The notes under the pieces were generated by a model. It worked only from the letters and a program-made list of their open reading frames with translations. It did not search any database and had not been told where the DNA came from. From Hyphomicrobiales bacterium (GTDB lineage: Bacteria > Pseudomonadota > Alphaproteobacteria > Rhizobiales > Rhizobiaceae), in assembly GCA_900470285.1 (NCBI GenBank), contig UCAG01000005.1, positions 248,001-312,000 on the forward strand: a stretch of 64,000 nt of DNA, in the 5' to 3' direction. Shown here one piece after another: positions 1 through 8,361 of the stretch. Positions within the stretch are counted from its first letter, which is position 1. Each line of letters starts with the position of its first letter. The position numbers and the translations under genes are program-made.

Positions 1-8
1 AGGCCAAT

Positions 9-1526
9 ATGACCTCCGGTATCCATCATGTGACCCTCATCACCCGCAATGTGCAGGCCAATATTGATTTTTATGCAGGTTTTCTGGGATTGCGTCTGGT
101 CAAGCAAACCGGCGGCTTTGAAGACGGCGAGCAGCTCCACCTGTTTTACGGCGATGCGCTTGGCTCACCGGGTTCACTGATTACATTTCTCGTCTGGGAA
201 GAGGGTGCGCGCGGCCGTGTCGGCCATGGTCAGGTTGCGGAAATTGCCTTGGCAGTCCCACCGGAAACAATCGGAGACTGGCTGACACGCGCCCTGTCCC
301 GGCAAATTCGCGTTGAAGGTCCAAAGCGTGAATTCGGTGAACCGGTATTACGTCTGAAAGATCCGGATGGCGTTACTGTCAAGCTGGTCGGTCATGACAT
401 GCCGGCTGCACATCCGTGGAATTCTGCACCCACCCGCCTGCACAGCGTTACTCTCTTCACCGAAACGCAGGAAGAAACCGCCGCTTTCATCAAGCGCTTC
501 GGCTATAGCGAAGGTCAGCGTGAAGAAACTGTACTGCGCATGGTTTCCGACACGGATTTCGTGGACGTGCGCAATGTCAGCGGTTTTGTGCCGGGTATCC
601 CCGGAACCGGCATTGCCGATCATGTGGCATTCCGCGCCAAAGATGTCGATGCAGTCAAAGCTGCTGAAGCAGAACTGTCACGCCTCAATTCGTCAATCAC
701 CAATTTCCATGACCGCAAATATTTCACCTCACTTTATGTGCGTGAACCGGGCGGAACGCTGATTGAGCTGGCAACCGACGGACCCGGTTTTACCATTGAT
801 GAAACACCGGAGCATCTGGGTGAAACATTGTTTGTGCCACCGCATAATCAGGAGCGCGCACAGGATCTGAAAGTAATAATGCCGCAATTTGCTTTACCCG
901 GAGAGGAAAGAATTGCCATGCGTGACCTGCCCTTTGTGCATCGCTTCTACACACCGGAAAATCCCGATGGCAGTGTTATTCTGCTGTTGCACGGTACCGG
1001 CGGCAATGAAGCCGATCTGATGCCGATGGCGCATCGCATCAACCCGCGCGCTACCCTGCTCGGCGTGCGCGGACGCAGCCATGAGGAAGGAACTGCACGC
1101 TGGTTCCGCCGCTTTGGCGCCACGCAGTTCGATCAGGCGGATATCCGCTCGGAGGCTGAGGCATTTAACGCCTTTTTTGAAGGGGCAATTGCTTCCTATG
1201 GCCTGAAACCGGAAGATATCACGGTGCTCGGCTACTCCAATGGTGCAAATTTTGCTGCTGCAGTGATGGCGCTTTTCCCGAAACTGATCCGCCGCGCTAT
1301 TCTGTGCCGCCCGATGCAGGTGCTGGAAGCTGTACCGCAGGCTGACCTGTCCGGCACAGAGGTGCTGACACTGGCTGGTAAATCCGACCCTTACGGCAAA
1401 TATGCTGAAGGGTTGAATACATGGTTCAGCAATAGCGGCGCGAACTTAACGGCAGAGACACTCAATGCAGGTCATCAGCTCTCGCAGGATGATATTACCC
1501 GTGCAAAGGAATGGCTGCGTTTATAA
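9..1526 (+). CDS. VOC ring-cleaving dioxygenase-like / alpha-beta hydrolase fusion protein
   Basis: A 505-residue cytoplasmic protein with two enzyme halves. Residues 1-270 form a two-module vicinal-oxygen-chelate (glyoxalase/extradiol dioxygenase) fold that begins GIHHVTLITR. Likely metal ligands are His6 or His7, His205 (IADHVAF) and Glu253 (LIELATD). Residues 305-505 form a carboxylesterase/phospholipase-type alpha/beta hydrolase with the nucleophile elbow GYSNGAN (Ser410), an acid at Asp460 (GKSDPYG) and His489 (AGHQ). The halves resemble Bacillus MhqO and MhqD, separate quinone-response proteins, so a role in handling quinones or catechols is inferred. The start at 9 is chosen because the VOC fold begins at once; only eight bases lie upstream, so the promoter is not visible. 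The substrate is unknown. Confidence 0.8.
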   Translation: MTSGIHHVTLITRNVQANIDFYAGFLGLRLVKQTGGFEDGEQLHLFYGDALGSPGSLITFLVWEEGARGRVGHGQVAEIALAVPPETIGDWLTRALSRQIRVEGPKREFGEPVLRLKDPDGVTVKLVGHDMPAAHPWNSAPTRLHSVTLFTETQEETAAFIKRFGYSEGQREETVLRMVSDTDFVDVRNVSGFVPGIPGTGIADHVAFRAKDVDAVKAAEAELSRLNSSITNFHDRKYFTSLYVREPGGTLIELATDGPGFTIDETPEHLGETLFVPPHNQERAQDLKVIMPQFALPGEERIAMRDLPFVHRFYTPENPDGSVILLLHGTGGNEADLMPMAHRINPRATLLGVRGRSHEEGTARWFRRFGATQFDQADIRSEAEAFNAFFEGAIASYGLKPEDITVLGYSNGANFAAAVMALFPKLIRRAILCRPMQVLEAVPQADLSGTEVLTLAGKSDPYGKYAEGLNTWFSNSGANLTAETLNAGHQLSQDDITRAKEWLRL

Positions 1527-1537
1527 ACGCAGCCATA

Positions 1538-1583
1538 AAAGCATTTCCAGCAAAGTGCGAAGCGGTTTGCGTCGGACAATGCG
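1538..1583 (+). repeat. intergenic repeat, module D
   Basis: This stretch starts AAAGCATTTCC, contains GTGCGAAGCGGTTT and ends CAATGCG. Close copies lie at 35423-35470 and 41588-41634, with partial copies near 12306 and 41422. It lies 12 bases after the stop codon of the fusion gene and runs into an AGAGCGGT hairpin. Confidence 0.65.
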
Positions 1584-1595
1584 AGGATAAAAAAG

Positions 1596-1638
1596 ATAGA
1601 GCGGTTCTGACGATTCAGTTTCAATCAGACCGCTCTAT
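1596..1638 (+). terminator. hairpin after the VOC-hydrolase fusion gene
   Basis: ATAGAGCGGT (1596-1605) pairs with ACCGCTCTAT (1629-1638), with further pairing inside the loop and a short T-rich tail. It probably ends the preceding transcript. The same AGAGCGGT arm recurs at 60688 and in the dispersed repeats. Confidence 0.55.
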
Positions 1639-1705
1639 TTATGTTATAAAATTACAATAATTTCTTTTGCGGCATAGACATGTCAGATAAACGCATCTAT
1701 CAATC

Positions 1706-1723
1706 GTAATGTTATTACATTTC
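1706..1723 (+). promoter_or_regulatory. candidate Zur operator
   Basis: GTAATGTTATTACATTTC is a near-perfect palindrome: half-sites GTAATGT and ACATTTC separated by four bases. It matches the general GAAATGT-centre-ACATTTC shape of proteobacterial Zur sites. It ends six bases before the ribosome-binding site of the zinc-chaperone-like gene, where a bound repressor would block transcription. The family match of the gene and the site support each other. Confidence 0.65.
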
Positions 1724-1738
1724 GACTTGAGGTTTATG

Positions 1739-2965
1739 ATGCTAAAACAGCTAAAATGCGCAACGGCGCTCGGCATATTAGGTTCCCTACTGATTGCCGG
1801 TCATGCCGGTGCAGATGAGGAACATAAGCAGGTCTGGCGTTTGTTTATTGCCGATCATACCAAACCGGTTGTTCGCGCAATTGATCTGGAGAGCGGCAAA
1901 GAACTCGGAAAATTTGATATCAAAGGCTATGCCGGTCTGACGGCGAGTGCATCCGGTGAAACTGTATTCGCCGTGCAATCCGATGCCGATCAGGTGAATG
2001 TCATTAAAACCGGCATCAGCCTTTCTGATCATGGCGACCATCGCGATCTGGAAGTTTCGGACACAGCCTTGCTGAATGAGAAATTTGAAGGCAAACGGCC
2101 GGTTCATGCGGTGATGCATGGTGACAGTGTTGTGCTGTTCTTCGACCGGGAAGGCAAAGCCCATGAACTGTCCGAGCAGGATATTCTGAAAGGCAAGCCG
2201 CAGGCAAAGATCATTGATGCAACTGCGCCGCATCATGGTGTGATCGTGCCTTTCGGCAATCAATATCTGGCTTCCGTGCCAAATCTGGAAGCAGAAGCCA
2301 AGCCCGACGCTCTGCCGCCACGCCTTGGCCTGCGTGTTCTTGAATCTGACGGTACGCAAACCGGCGATGTTGCGACCTGCACGGCCTTGCATGGCGAAGC
2401 CTTCTCCGCCAGTCTCGCTGCGTTTGGTTGTGAGGAAGGTGTGCTGATCGCCAGCCCGTCCAAGGATAAAAAAGCGGAACTGAAAATGCTGACCTATGGT
2501 GCTGATCTGCCAAAGGGCAAAGTCAGCACCTTGCTTGGCAGCAAGGCGATGCAGTTCTTTCTCGGCAATTATGGTGAGGACAAGATTGCGCTGATCGATC
2601 CGGAAAGCGACACGCCTTACCGCCTGATTGATCTGCCAACCCGTCGTGTGGATTTTGCGCTCGACCCTGCCCGCCTGAAGAATGCCTATGTGCTGACGGA
2701 AGACGGCCAGCTGCATCTCATCAATATTCTGGATGGCACAATCACCCGTTCTGCGAAAGTGACCGAACCTTACAGCAAAGACGGCCACTGGCGTGATCCG
2801 CGCCCGCGTCTGGCCGTTGCGGGTGACCATATTGCAATTACCGATCCGCGCCATAGTCTGGTACGCCTGATTGATATTGAAAGCTTTAAAGAAGACCGTA
2901 CCATTCCTGTGGCCGATCAGCCATTCAGCATTGTTGCTGTCGGCGGCTCAGGCGCAGAGCACTAA
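1739..2965 (+). CDS. aztD: zinc metallochaperone AztD-like periplasmic protein
   Basis: A 408-residue exported protein. A signal peptide ends near HAGA, and the mature part begins DEEHKQVWRLF. The rest reads as a beta-propeller of WD40-like type with repeated strand pairs. It carries the histidine-rich SDHGDHRDLEV stretch, APHHGV and a conserved GHWRDPRPR segment. It resembles AztD of Paracoccus, which hands zinc to the binding protein AztC of a zinc ABC importer. ATG codons lie at 1736 and 1739; GAGG at 1729-1732 favours 1739 (six-base spacing). An in-frame ATG-like start further upstream would run through the Zur-type palindrome and is rejected. No aztA, aztB or aztC genes are in the window, so the partner transporter must lie elsewhere. 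A terminator follows directly. Confidence 0.75.
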   Translation: MLKQLKCATALGILGSLLIAGHAGADEEHKQVWRLFIADHTKPVVRAIDLESGKELGKFDIKGYAGLTASASGETVFAVQSDADQVNVIKTGISLSDHGDHRDLEVSDTALLNEKFEGKRPVHAVMHGDSVVLFFDREGKAHELSEQDILKGKPQAKIIDATAPHHGVIVPFGNQYLASVPNLEAEAKPDALPPRLGLRVLESDGTQTGDVATCTALHGEAFSASLAAFGCEEGVLIASPSKDKKAELKMLTYGADLPKGKVSTLLGSKAMQFFLGNYGEDKIALIDPESDTPYRLIDLPTRRVDFALDPARLKNAYVLTEDGQLHLINILDGTITRSAKVTEPYSKDGHWRDPRPRLAVAGDHIAITDPRHSLVRLIDIESFKEDRTIPVADQPFSIVAVGGSGAEH

Positions 2966-2988
2966 AAAATATAAAGCCTCCCAAGGTG

Positions 2989-3017
2989 AAAAGGCCAGTT
3001 TGATACTGGTCTTTTTT
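2989..3017 (+). terminator. rho-independent terminator of aztD
   Basis: AAAAGGCCAGT (2989-2999), loop TTGAT, then ACTGGTCTTTTTT (3005-3017). The stem has one G-T pair and a run of six T. It lies 24 bases after the aztD stop codon. Confidence 0.75.
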
Positions 3018-3082
3018 ATATTTGCCATTCATTTTGCCTCCGCTTATGGCAGAGATATCTGTTTTAAGAATGGTACTCTCTC

Positions 3083-3649
3083 ATGAGAAAATTTGCATTG
3101 TTCGCCGCCCTCGGCCTGACGCCAGTATTACTGGCAGCGGCTCTGTTCACCGGTATTGAGGTGAAATATCGCGAGCATGACACGGATTATACGTTTTTCG
3201 TCAAGCAACAGCCCTCTCTGCAACTCTTCTTTGTTAATCCGATTGTTTGCGGGGAATGTGATGTTGAGGCTTTTGAAAAACTATCGCTGGCTCGTATTGG
3301 TGACATACGCATCTATTGCCGTCAGCGTTTCGGCCTCGATAATCTGCGTATATGCCATGCGATTTTTGCCGAACACCAAAGGCAGGTAAATACAACAATG
3401 CAAAATCCTGATGAGATTGCCGCCGTTGCTGTGCGTTTTATCAATCATCAAAACATAGAGCAGAACAGCAATTGGGCATTTCCTGTTGTTAATGCCAAGG
3501 TGGCTGTACCTGAATGTCTGCTGCCACTGGATACAGCATGGCGAGATGATGCAGATCAGGCAAAACGCATCACTGTCAATTGCGCTGATACCGGACGACC
3601 CGCCCCGCAAGACCGCTGGAATGTAACCTTGCCGATCTATCCGAACTAG
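3083..3649 (+). CDS. small exported cysteine-rich protein of unknown function
   Basis: A 188-residue protein I do not recognise. An N-terminal hydrophobic segment (residues 4-24) is a signal peptide or membrane anchor. The rest is soluble with six cysteines (56, 59, 79, 91, 145, 167), including an IVCGEC pair, which suggests disulfides in the periplasm. It follows aztD on the same strand but after a terminator, so it may have its own promoter. No clear Shine-Dalgarno sequence precedes the ATG, which lowers confidence in the exact start. The stop codon TAG overlaps the first bases of a dispersed repeat. A link to metal handling is only a guess from position. Confidence 0.6.
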   Translation: MRKFALFAALGLTPVLLAAALFTGIEVKYREHDTDYTFFVKQQPSLQLFFVNPIVCGECDVEAFEKLSLARIGDIRIYCRQRFGLDNLRICHAIFAEHQRQVNTTMQNPDEIAAVAVRFINHQNIEQNSNWAFPVVNAKVAVPECLLPLDTAWRDDADQAKRITVNCADTGRPAPQDRWNVTLPIYPN

Positions 3650-3755
3650 AGCGGTTTACGTTCATGTTGAATCGCAGTGCTCGCGTCTCAATTCTTTAGT
3701 TTGTCGCAGTATCCCGGACTGTACAAGTTGAACCAACTTGACTGTGAAATGCTCT
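3648..3755 (+). repeat. mosaic intergenic repeat, modules A and C
   Basis: It begins AGAGCGGTTT and ends AAATGCTCT. Near the end is a hairpin CAAGTTG (3724-3730), loop AAC, CAACTTG (3734-3740). Matching copies lie at 21373-21478 and 45010-45114, with a decayed copy at 49485-49584. The first two bases belong to the TAG stop codon of the preceding gene. Confidence 0.8.
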
Positions 3756-3758
3756 GCA

Positions 3759-3791
3759 AAAAGCCCCGCAAGTCAGACTTGCGGGGCTTTT
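3759..3791. terminator. bidirectional terminator between the cysteine-rich gene and lon
   Basis: AAAAGCCCCGCAAGT (3759-3773) and ACTTGCGGGGCTTTT (3777-3791) form a perfect 15-bp stem with loop CAG. T runs follow on both strands, so it can end lon (leftward) and the rightward transcript. Confidence 0.85.
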
Positions 3792-3810
3792 GATTTTGTA
3801 TTGCAGATGA

Positions 3811-6234
3811 TTAGTGAGCCATGCCCACAACCGCATCATCATCGCCGGTTTTGGCAATGGCTGATACTTCCGGTTCAACCCATTCGATCGGCTCCGGCTT
3901 GCGGATCAGTGCATGTTCAAGCACCTCACCGACATAAGAGACCGGAATGATTTCCAATGCGTTTTTCACATTGTCCGGAATTTCAGCCAGATCCTTGGCG
4001 TTTTCTTCCGGAATCAGCACCTTCTTGATACCGCCACGCAGAGCTGCGAGCAGTTTTTCTTTCAGGCCGCCGATTGGCAGAACACGACCGCGCAATGTAA
4101 CCTCACCGGTCATAGCAACGTCCTTGCGTACCGGAATACCGGTCAGCACAGAAACAATTGCCGTTACCATTGCTGTACCGGCAGACGGGCCATCCTTCGG
4201 TGTCGCACCTTCCGGTACATGCACGTGGATGTCGCGCTTGTCGAACAGCGGAGGCTCGATGCCGAAATCCACCGCACGGGAGCGGACATAGGATGCCGCA
4301 GCCGAAATGGATTCCTTCATCACATCACGCAGGTTACCAGTCACGGTCATACGACCTTTACCCGGCATCATCACGCCTTCAATGGTCAGCAATTCGCCGC
4401 CCACTTCTGTCCATGCCAGACCGGTAACAACACCAACCTGATCTTCACCGTCGATCTGTCCGTAACGGAACTTCATGACGCCGAGATAATCAGAAATATT
4501 ATCCTTAGTCACATGAACCGACTTGGTCTTCTTACGTGCGATTTCCGTGACAGCTTTACGCGCCAGTTTCATCATTTCACGTTCAAGACTACGCACACCG
4601 GCTTCGCGGGTGTAGTGCTGGATCACAGCAAGAATGGCCGCTTCATCAACCGAGAATTCATTCGGCTGCAAAGCATGTTCCTTGATTGCCTTTGGCAGCA
4701 AATGCCGCTTGGCAATTTCAAGTTTTTCATCCTCGGTGTAACCGGCAATACGGATGATCTCCATACGGTCAAGCAAAGGACCCGGAATATTCAGCGAGTT
4801 TGCAGTCGTCACGAACATTACGTTGGACAGGTCATATTCGACCTCCAGATAATGATCCATGAAGGTTGCATTCTGTTCCGGATCCAGCACTTCCAGCATT
4901 GCCGATGACGGATCACCGCGGAAATCCTGCCCCATCTTGTCAATCTCATCGAGAAGGAACAGCGGGTTGGACTTCTTGGCTTTCTTCATCGACTGCACAA
5001 CCTTGCCCGGCATGGAGCCGATATAGGTTCTGCGGTGACCGCGGATTTCAGCCTCATCACGCACGCCGCCAAGCGACATACGCACATATTCACGACCGGT
5101 TGCCTTGGCAATCGAGCGCGCCAGCGAGGTCTTACCAACCCCCGGAGGGCCTACGAGACAGATGATCGGGCCTTTGATCTTGGCAGCGCGTGACTGTACC
5201 GCGAGATACTCGACAATGCGCTCCTTGACCTTATCCAGACCGAAATGTTCTGTATCCAGAACCTCCTCGGCAAAAGCCAGATCGGTTTTGACCTTGGACT
5301 TCTTGTTCCACGGCAGGGACAGCAGCCAGTCGAGATAGTTGCGCACCACTGTGGCTTCCGCCGACATCGGGCTCATCGACCGCAGCTTCTTCATTTCAGC
5401 CTGCGCTTTTTCCGCAGCTTCCTTGCTCAGCCTGGTCTTGGCAATGCGTTCTTCCAGCTCGGCCAGTTCATCCTTGCCGTCTTCACTGTCGCCCAGTTCC
5501 TTCTGGATCGCCTTCATCTGTTCGTTCAGATAATATTCGCGCTGGGTCTTTTCCATCTGACGCTTAACACGCGAGCGGATGCGCTTTTCAACCTGAAGAA
5601 CCGAGATTTCGGATTCCATATATTCCAGAGCTTTTTCAAGACGCTCACGAACCGACAGGATCGAAAGCATTTCCTGCTTTTCAGCAATCTTGATCGCCAG
5701 ATGCGAGGCTACCGTATCGGCCAGTTTCGAATGATCGTCGATCTGACTGGTCGCACCAACAACTTCAGGCGAAATCTTCTTGTTCAGCTTTACGTAATTT
5801 TCAAAGTCGCTCATCACCGAGCGGGACAGCGCTTCGATTTCCACCGGCTCTTCTTCCGGCAGTTCGAGAATGTCAGCATAGGCTTCGTGATAATCTTCAC
5901 GGTCGCTGAATTTGGAAATCTTGGCGCGTGCAATACCTTCGACCAGCACTTTTACAGTGCCGTCCGGCAGTTTCAGCAGCTGCAGCACATTGGCAACTGT
6001 ACCGATTTCATAAATCGCGTCATTGGCCGGCTCATCGTCGGCAGCATTTTTCTGCGTGGCAAGCAGGATCTGCTTATCAACGCCCATCACTTCTTCAAGC
6101 GCACGGATTGATCTTTCGCGGCCGACAAAAAGCGGCACAATCATATGCGGGAAGACAACAATATCGCGCAATGGCAATACGGCATAGAGCCCGTCCTGAC
6201 CACCCACCGATGTCTTCAACTCTGTATCCGTCAT
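3811..6234 (-). CDS. lon: ATP-dependent protease Lon
   Basis: An 807-residue cytoplasmic serine protease that unfolds and degrades damaged and regulatory proteins. It shows the N-terminal LON substrate domain (first 200 residues), the AAA+ module with Walker A GPPGVGKTS near residue 360, and the C-terminal protease domain with the catalytic Ser in PKDGPSAGTAM and the catalytic Lys in the following KEKLLAALRGG helix. Length fits bacterial Lon. The ATG at 6234 follows GAAAGGA at good spacing. It lies below clpX on the same strand, but a terminator separates them and a heat-shock-like promoter lies 80-115 bases upstream, so lon is probably its own transcription unit. Confidence 0.98.
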   Translation of the reverse strand: MTDTELKTSVGGQDGLYAVLPLRDIVVFPHMIVPLFVGRERSIRALEEVMGVDKQILLATQKNAADDEPANDAIYEIGTVANVLQLLKLPDGTVKVLVEGIARAKISKFSDREDYHEAYADILELPEEEPVEIEALSRSVMSDFENYVKLNKKISPEVVGATSQIDDHSKLADTVASHLAIKIAEKQEMLSILSVRERLEKALEYMESEISVLQVEKRIRSRVKRQMEKTQREYYLNEQMKAIQKELGDSEDGKDELAELEERIAKTRLSKEAAEKAQAEMKKLRSMSPMSAEATVVRNYLDWLLSLPWNKKSKVKTDLAFAEEVLDTEHFGLDKVKERIVEYLAVQSRAAKIKGPIICLVGPPGVGKTSLARSIAKATGREYVRMSLGGVRDEAEIRGHRRTYIGSMPGKVVQSMKKAKKSNPLFLLDEIDKMGQDFRGDPSSAMLEVLDPEQNATFMDHYLEVEYDLSNVMFVTTANSLNIPGPLLDRMEIIRIAGYTEDEKLEIAKRHLLPKAIKEHALQPNEFSVDEAAILAVIQHYTREAGVRSLEREMMKLARKAVTEIARKKTKSVHVTKDNISDYLGVMKFRYGQIDGEDQVGVVTGLAWTEVGGELLTIEGVMMPGKGRMTVTGNLRDVMKESISAAASYVRSRAVDFGIEPPLFDKRDIHVHVPEGATPKDGPSAGTAMVTAIVSVLTGIPVRKDVAMTGEVTLRGRVLPIGGLKEKLLAALRGGIKKVLIPEENAKDLAEIPDNVKNALEIIPVSYVGEVLEHALIRKPEPIEWVEPEVSAIAKTGDDDAVVGMAH

Positions 6235-6316
6235 TTTAGGTCCTTTCCCGGGTTAACCACCCGATCGCCACACAATGATCCCCGTTTCATCAGCAAATCA
6301 CTGTGTGCATCGACTG

Positions 6317-6348
6317 TATAATTGGCCACCCGTTGCCGCTATTTCAAG
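6317..6348 (-). promoter_or_regulatory. candidate RpoH (sigma-32) promoter of lon
   Basis: Read on the minus strand: CTTGAA (6348-6343), a 17-base spacer, then CCAATTATA (6325-6317). This fits the CTTGAA / CCCCATnTA heat-shock pattern in part. It is placed to give a leader of about 75 bases before lon. Confidence 0.5.
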
Positions 6349-6571
6349 CACTGTTTATGCTTCATACAGCAGAATAAATCAGCGCATTTATGACCACCGG
6401 ATCAAAATGCAATTTTCATGTTCATCTTTTAAAGCGGTTTCGCGGTTAAAGAAACGCCTAAAGTGCCGGTTTCGCCGTGTTTCCCCTATCGTCCACAATC
6501 CAGCACAATAAAATATGATATTTTAACTCATAAATATAAAAACATGGACTCTATAAGTATGTCATCAAACG

Positions 6572-6603
6572 AAAAACGCTCAGGATTGCTCCTGAGCGTT
6601 TTT
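6572..6603 (-). terminator. clpX terminator
   Basis: AAAAACGCTCAGGA (6572-6585) and TCCTGAGCGTTTTT (6590-6603) form a 14-bp stem with loop TTGC. A T run follows on the minus strand, 35 bases after the clpX stop codon. Confidence 0.85.
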
Positions 6604-6637
6604 GATTTTCGTCACAGCTGACAGGCTGTTTGTTTCC

Positions 6638-7912
6638 TTAAGCGGAAACCGTACCTTTTTCTTCCTTACGATCACCGTAGATGTAAAGCGGCTGCGCTTT
6701 GCCATCCACGACTTCGCCGGAAATAACCACTTCCTGAACACCTTCCAGTGTCGGCAGGTCAAACATGGTATCAAGCAGGATTTTTTCCATGATCGAACGC
6801 AGACCACGGGCACCGGTCTTACGCTCTACCGCACGGCCTGCAATTGCAAGCAGCGCATCTTCATGGAATGTCAGCTCAACATTTTCCATCTCGAACAGGC
6901 GCTGATACTGCTTCACCAGAGCGTTTTTCGGCTCAGACAGGATCTTGACCAGAGAGGCTACATCCAGATCTTCCAGTGTCGCAATAACCGGCAGACGACC
7001 AACGAATTCCGGAATAAGACCGAATTTCACCAGATCTTCCGGTTCCAGCTCGTGGAAAATCGCACCGATACGGCGTTCATCCGGCGCTTTTACAGTCGCG
7101 CTGAAGCCGATGGAGGTCTTTTCGCCACGGGACGAAATGATCTTGTCAAGACCGGCAAATGCACCGCCGCAAATGAACAGGATATTGGTTGTGTCCACCT
7201 GCAGGAATTCCTGCTGCGGATGCTTGCGTCCGCCCTGCGGCGGTACGGAAGCCACAGTGCCTTCCATGATTTTCAGCAGGGCCTGCTGTACGCCCTCACC
7301 GGATACGTCACGGGTAATCGACGGATTATCGGCCTTACGGCTGATTTTATCCACTTCGTCGATATAGACGATACCGCGCTGCGCACGCTCGACATTGTAG
7401 TCGGCAGCCTGCAACAGCTTGAGAATGATATTTTCAACATCTTCACCGACATAACCGGCTTCGGTCAATGTCGTGGCATCAGCCATGGTGAACGGCACAT
7501 CAATGATGCGCGCCAGTGTCTGTGCCAGATAAGTCTTACCGCAACCGGTAGGGCCAACCAGAAGAATATTGGATTTTGCCAGCTCAACATCACCGCTCTT
7601 TGGCTGGTTAGCCAGACGCTTATAGTGATTATGAACCGCAACCGACAGAACACGCTTGGCATGGCTCTGACCGATGACGTAATCATCGAGAACCGCCATA
7701 ATTTCCTGCGGAGTCGGAACACCTTCACGCGACTTCACCATCGAGGATTTGTTTTCCTCGCGGATGATGTCCATGCAAAGCTCGACGCACTCATCACAGA
7801 TAAAAACGGTCGGCCCCGCAATCAGCTTGCGCACCTCATGCTGGCTTTTTCCGCAAAAGGAGCAATAGAGCGTATTTTTGGAATCGCCACCGCCGTTGCT
7901 GACTTTGCTCAT
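6638..7912 (-). CDS. clpX: ClpX ATPase subunit of the ClpXP protease
   Basis: A 424-residue AAA+ unfoldase that recognises tagged or folded substrates and feeds them to ClpP. The N-terminal zinc-binding domain is visible as Cys17, Cys20, Cys39 and Cys42. It is followed by Walker A GPTGCGKT, Walker [10 protein letters not shown], the [16 protein letters not shown] region and sensor motifs. Length is that of the family. It lies directly after clpP on the same strand, but 450 bases separate them, including a mosaic repeat, so it may also have its own promoter. Confidence 0.98.
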   Translation of the reverse strand: MSKVSNGGGDSKNTLYCSFCGKSQHEVRKLIAGPTVFICDECVELCMDIIREENKSSMVKSREGVPTPQEIMAVLDDYVIGQSHAKRVLSVAVHNHYKRLANQPKSGDVELAKSNILLVGPTGCGKTYLAQTLARIIDVPFTMADATTLTEAGYVGEDVENIILKLLQAADYNVERAQRGIVYIDEVDKISRKADNPSITRDVSGEGVQQALLKIMEGTVASVPPQGGRKHPQQEFLQVDTTNILFICGGAFAGLDKIISSRGEKTSIGFSATVKAPDERRIGAIFHELEPEDLVKFGLIPEFVGRLPVIATLEDLDVASLVKILSEPKNALVKQYQRLFEMENVELTFHEDALLAIAGRAVERKTGARGLRSIMEKILLDTMFDLPTLEGVQEVVISGEVVDGKAQPLYIYGDRKEEKGTVSA

Positions 7913-8361
7913 CGCAGTTTCCTTTCAGTAATGGCCGCCCGCTGTCCGCAACAGGCACCAAGTTCTAACCGTTATGTCTTCCCGACCGAAACCGACACGA
8001 ACGGCAGTCGTCTTTTTAGGCACAAGACCCAAACAATCACTTAACACAGCATTCAGAGCGTGCCGCATTACATTATACGCGTTGCGCTCGCTCTGGCTTT
8101 TTTTATTTCATCGCATGTTCGCGGACGTAAATGAGATCATTTAGCTGCGACATGCTTTAGCATAAACAGGCAAAAGACAGTTTTACAACCTGTCTACCGC
8201 ACTGTTTTATACGACAGTACAGTAAAAGCGGTAATGGCAGAAAAAATGTGGCTAAAATTATACAATGCCGAAGATTTCTGCCGGAAAACCACTTGTTACG
8301 AAATTCCGGTCTTCAGAAAACTGACCCGCTTTAAAGGTAAAACGGATCAGAATCCAATTTA
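7913..8361. other. clpX-clpP intergenic region
   Basis: About 450 bases. The middle (8055-8155) is a mosaic repeat of modules A and B. The part next to clpX presumably holds its promoter, but I see no clear boxes. Short open frames here have no recognisable protein. Confidence 0.55.
8055..8155 (+). repeat. mosaic intergenic repeat, modules A and B
   Basis: AGAGCG (8055-8060) pairs with CGCTCT (8089-8094), and GCATGT (8113-8118) with ACATGC (8150-8155). The same order of modules is found at 48096-48196. Confidence 0.7.

Larger units (their letters stand above)
6235..6637. other. lon-clpX intergenic region
   Basis: About 400 bases with no convincing gene. It holds a heat-shock-like promoter for lon (6317-6348, minus) and the clpX terminator (6572-6603). 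The rest is AT-rich and shows nothing else I can name. Confidence 0.6.

Noticed and set aside
1787-2854. A 355-codon minus-strand frame opposite the aztD-like gene
   Set aside because: The plus-strand frame has a signal peptide, ribosome-binding site, operator and terminator; the reverse frame has none.
2871-3086. A 71-codon frame over the end of aztD
   Set aside because: It spans the aztD terminator and overlaps both neighbours out of frame.
5245-6111. A long open frame opposite lon
   Set aside because: Antisense shadow of lon; composition and lack of motifs argue against a gene.
6602-8044. A 480-codon open frame on the plus strand opposite clpX
   Set aside because: It is the complement of the clpX coding frame, has no recognisable protein features and an odd His/Gln/Phe-rich composition typical of antisense frames.
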